Shown one piece after another: positions 62,099 through 64,000 of a stretch of DNA of 64,000 bases. The position numbers were made by a program, and so were the translations under genes. Source of the stretch: Opitutaceae bacterium (GTDB lineage Bacteria > Verrucomicrobiota > Verrucomicrobiia > Opitutales > Opitutaceae); NCBI GenBank assembly GCA_028284385.1, contig JANQRT010000073.1, forward strand, positions 248,001 through 312,000, written 5' to 3'. The notes beneath the pieces are model-generated. The model did no database searches. It saw only the letters and a program-made list of their open reading frames with translations, and was not told the DNA's origin. Every line of letters begins with the position of its first letter. The stretch's first letter is position 1.

Positions 62099-62638
62099 AT
62101 GATCGGCAATGCATTGCTAGGGTTCGTCATTCGAACGCGATTCAGGCTTACGGATCGAGAAAAGGCCGGCAAGCAAGCCGTTGCAGAGCTTGATAGATAC
62201 CTGTACCTGGCAGATCAGATAACCCCAGACCAGGGAAAAATGCCCGTACGAGTTCCACCCATGCCAGGCATTCAGAGAGATATGAGAGACTGGTCGTTCT
62301 ACATGCTTCTCGAACATAATTCGATAGTGAATCGCAGCATCACATCAATTGTCGAAAACCTTGCTAGAGGAGAAGAACCGAGCGGACATGGAGCTATTGA
62401 TCCGAAGAAGGACGTAATGCCTTCCCAGAGTCCAGGAGAAGAACAGGTTGCCATATTTCAATCGACAGTAAACGAGTATCTGGACAAGGTATCTAAAATT
62501 TCGGTACTAAAGAGGACTCGAGAAAAGCCCCACCCTATCTTTGGAAAATTCGATGCTCACTGCTGGCATTGCATGTTCGCCTTTCATTTGAGAGTGCACA
62601 CGAAGCAGGCGGCCTACATCGTAAAGCATTTCAATTAA
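62099..62638 (+). CDS. DinB-superfamily protein
   Basis: A 179-residue four-helix bundle protein. The helix-one histidine is in LLEHNSIVNRSI, and the C-terminal FGKFDAHCWHCMFAFHLRVHTKQAAYI carries the His-x3-His pair of the DinB/DUF1569 metal site. Members are thiol transferases or of unknown activity. No neighbour gives a clue. Confidence 0.75.
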   Translation: MIGNALLGFVIRTRFRLTDREKAGKQAVAELDRYLYLADQITPDQGKMPVRVPPMPGIQRDMRDWSFYMLLEHNSIVNRSITSIVENLARGEEPSGHGAIDPKKDVMPSQSPGEEQVAIFQSTVNEYLDKVSKISVLKRTREKPHPIFGKFDAHCWHCMFAFHLRVHTKQAAYIVKHFN

Positions 62639-62768
62639 AGACGATCCGCCGTCTAGCTGAACAATCCGGATGCGCATGCTGAAATAGCTCCGAGAGGCAA
62701 GCCGAAGCCCCTGCTCAGTCTTCTGTTTTTCTGGAACAGGCCAGTAAATTATTTACGAAAGTAATTAC

Positions 62769-62838
62769 GCGAAAATATTTTCGTATTTTTTCTTCGATTC
62801 CTCTTGACTCAGGATTTTTTATACGAAATTGTTTTCGT
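62769..62838. promoter_or_regulatory. two matching operator palindromes
   Basis: GCGAAAATATTTTCGT (62769-62784) and ACGAAATTGTTTTCGT (62823-62838) share the consensus RCGAAA-N4-TTTCGT, 54 bases apart. A half-site TTACGAAA lies just upstream. They precede the ribosome-site and ATG at 62868. A -35-like TTGACT lies between them. This looks like repressor binding in the promoter of the HPF operon. Confidence 0.7.
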
Positions 62839-62867
62839 GAATTAAATTTCTTAAGAGGAGGAAAGCA

Positions 62868-63050
62868 ATGAAACTAAACGAAAATACGAATGGAAACTCG
62901 AGCGCGACCTCAACGAGGGGCTCGGACAGGCATAGACGACTCAAATCACGGCTTCGGCTGGTGAAGCGAATCTGGGGCAGTGGAGACAGGATCAAGCGAA
63001 AAGATCCTGACGGCCTAAGCTGGACAACACAGTGGCTTTCCACTCGGTAA
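62868..63050 (+). CDS. small basic protein upstream of HPF
   Basis: A 60-residue protein, rich in Arg, Lys, Ser and Thr. A strong AGAGGAGG ribosome site precedes ATG 62868, which is the main reason I keep it. No family recognised. It sits 18 bases before the HPF gene and should be cotranscribed with it. It may be a small RNA-binding or ribosome-linked protein, or a leader peptide; inference. Confidence 0.5.
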   Translation: MKLNENTNGNSSATSTRGSDRHRRLKSRLRLVKRIWGSGDRIKRKDPDGLSWTTQWLSTR

Positions 63051-63068
63051 CCAAACTTCGAGAGCTCT

Positions 63069-63413
63069 ATGGAAAAAATAAGATACCAAGACGCTGATAC
63101 CTTTATCGAACTCGTTCGCGTTCGCCCTACGTCGAAAATCCTAACCTTCATAAAAGACAAGACTCAAGGAATCTTCCGACGTTATCCTCGCCTAGAGGGT
63201 TTAAGGGTGAACGTGAAACGAGACTCGACTGGTCGAACTACAAACGATTACACGGCCAGAGCTCGGCTTATTTTGCCGGGTCATGATCGCATCGTCGAAA
63301 AACGTGGCAACGATCTCTTTGCGGCTATTGCCCACACATTGGAGGTCGCGGATCGCCAGCTTCGAAAACGGTCACGCCGTTATAAGATGAAACTTCGTCA
63401 TGGAGTTTCCTGA
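63069..63413 (+). CDS. HPF/RaiA-family ribosome-associated protein
   Basis: A 114-residue protein of the hibernation-promoting/RaiA family, which binds the ribosome to limit translation in stress or stationary phase. The sequence ARARLILPGHDRIVEKRGNDLFAAIAHTLEVADRQLRKR matches the family core; the usual N-terminal start is divergent (MEKIRYQDADTFIELVRVRPTSKIL). It has no C-terminal extension, so it is the short type. It follows a small basic gene. Confidence 0.7.
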   Translation: MEKIRYQDADTFIELVRVRPTSKILTFIKDKTQGIFRRYPRLEGLRVNVKRDSTGRTTNDYTARARLILPGHDRIVEKRGNDLFAAIAHTLEVADRQLRKRSRRYKMKLRHGVS

Positions 63414-63434
63414 GAAGGAGAAAAGAGAGGAGAG

Positions 63435-63473
63435 ACGTCGCCGCTTCAATGAATTTTGGGGTGGCGGCGTCGT
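63435..63473. terminator. imperfect hairpin after HPF
   Basis: ACGTCGCCGC (63435-63444) pairs with GCGGCGTCGT (63464-63473) with one mismatch and a 19-base loop. It lies 22 bases after the HPF gene stop. No T-run follows, so a terminator call is weak. Confidence 0.4.
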
Positions 63474-63521
63474 GTCGCAAATTGGGGCTTGCCAATACCG
63501 GACTGGACAACTAACGAAAAC

Positions 63522-63549
63522 TGATTCATGACATGAAATGCATGAATCA
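63522..63549. promoter_or_regulatory. inverted repeat operator upstream of the winged-helix gene
   Basis: TGATTCATG (63522-63530) and CATGAATCA (63541-63549) are perfect inverted arms with a 10-base spacer. The site lies about 16 bases upstream of the ORF start at 63566 and 55 upstream of ATG 63605. It probably binds the regulator encoded next to it. Confidence 0.7.
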
Positions 63550-63604
63550 TCAGCTTTAACAGCAGATGATCAATTTAACTCCCCCCAAAGCATCCCCGTT
63601 ACGT

Positions 63605-63889
63605 ATGGCCTCAAATAAAGGTGACTCCTGGACTTTCCTTTCCAATCATACCCATGTCCTGCTGTGCTTGCATCGCAATCCAGAGAGTCTGCTCAGAGAG
63701 GTGGCCGTCGAAGTCGGAATCACGGAAAGAGCAGTTCAAAGAATTCTGGCTGAACTGGAAATGGCGGGAGTGGTAAAGAAAAAGAAAATCGGTCGGCGCA
63801 ATCGATACACTATCAAAAAGACCTACAAGCTCAGGCATCCGATCGAAGCGCACCGCAGCATCGCCGATCTACTCGAATTCGTTCACTAG
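63605..63889 (+). CDS. winged-helix transcriptional regulator
   Basis: A 94-residue winged-helix protein (start at ATG 63605, the family-like start; an upstream ATG at 63566 adds 13 residues of low complexity). The HTH is SLLREVAVEVGITERAVQRILAELEMAGVVKKKKIGRRNRYTI, resembling the MarR/ArsR-type wing. It is the last gene of the window. The 9-base inverted repeat just upstream suggests autoregulation. Confidence 0.75.
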   Translation: MASNKGDSWTFLSNHTHVLLCLHRNPESLLREVAVEVGITERAVQRILAELEMAGVVKKKKIGRRNRYTIKKTYKLRHPIEAHRSIADLLEFVH

Positions 63890-64000
63890 CGATTCGAGAA
63901 CCCTTCCCTGAGCAACAAATCCGATCCAGGGTAGTTGAAAGGCAACGATCTTGTCGCTACGCCTGCCGATTAAACTCGTTTAACGAGAAAAACGAGAATT

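Noticed and set aside
1..64000. CRISPR arrays, rRNA and tRNA genes
   Set aside because: No regularly spaced identical repeats and no rRNA or tRNA signatures were seen.

Overview
The window looks like a chromosomal segment of a marine or aquatic Verrucomicrobiota bacterium, probably class Opitutae. This is inferred, not searched. The basis is a typical Gram-negative housekeeping set, many Sec-exported and membrane proteins, a very large Sec-exported RHS protein, and short human-readable-looking intergenic repeats (CCGTGG / ACAGAG families) that I associate with this phylum and its relatives. No rRNA, tRNA, CRISPR array, prophage or complete insertion sequence was seen.

Layout. 1-4.3 kb: the 3'-truncated KAS II gene, galE, a response regulator plus Hpt pair, and recR-ybaB. 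4.6-10.8 kb: an exported SdrD-type surface protein, nucleotide-sugar-type epimerase, DJ-1 protein, a lipoamide-dehydrogenase-like flavoprotein and an SDR enzyme. 10.8-16.9 kb: an M42 aminopeptidase, a complete tripartite tricarboxylate transporter (tctC-tctB-tctA) and an exported acetamidase/formamidase, which together look like an uptake and amide-use locus. 17.3-20.6 kb: tig-clpP-clpX, the ribosome-associated folding and proteolysis operon. 20.7-26 kb: tsaB, alr, a low-molecular-weight phosphatase, a DUF368 membrane protein and an unknown anchored protein. 26-29.5 kb: a cytochrome oxidase maturation cluster (CusF-SCO1 fusion, ctaA, ctaB, DUF420). 29.6-35.9 kb: a SLC13 transporter, dehydrogenase, two methyltransferases and an ECF-type sigma factor with a membrane anti-sigma candidate.

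The accessory island is about 35.9-50.6 kb, almost all on the minus strand. It carries a 2002-residue exported RHS protein preceded by an overlapping TPR gene, followed by a HEAT-repeat lipoprotein (candidate immunity), then an orphan RHS tip whose C-terminus carries a Doc/Fic toxin motif with a small candidate immunity gene and a cREC-like gene. Further along are an exported unknown protein, a 5'-truncated TPR gene, a RAYT (REP-associated) transposase with its repeat, and a VapBC pair. Near-identical 80-bp direct repeats bound the downstream 6.1 kb of this island, with shorter related copies inside. This displaced-tip arrangement with boundary repeats is the most interesting part of the window.

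51.4-64 kb: a glycine-rich exported protein, a 1043-residue coiled-coil membrane protein, an exported protein with four TonB-C domains, a K+-dependent-type membrane pyrophosphatase, a membrane protein of unknown role, a SOUL-family exported protein, a DinB-fold protein, and at the right end an HPF-like ribosome factor and a winged-helix regulator, each next to clear palindromic operator candidates.
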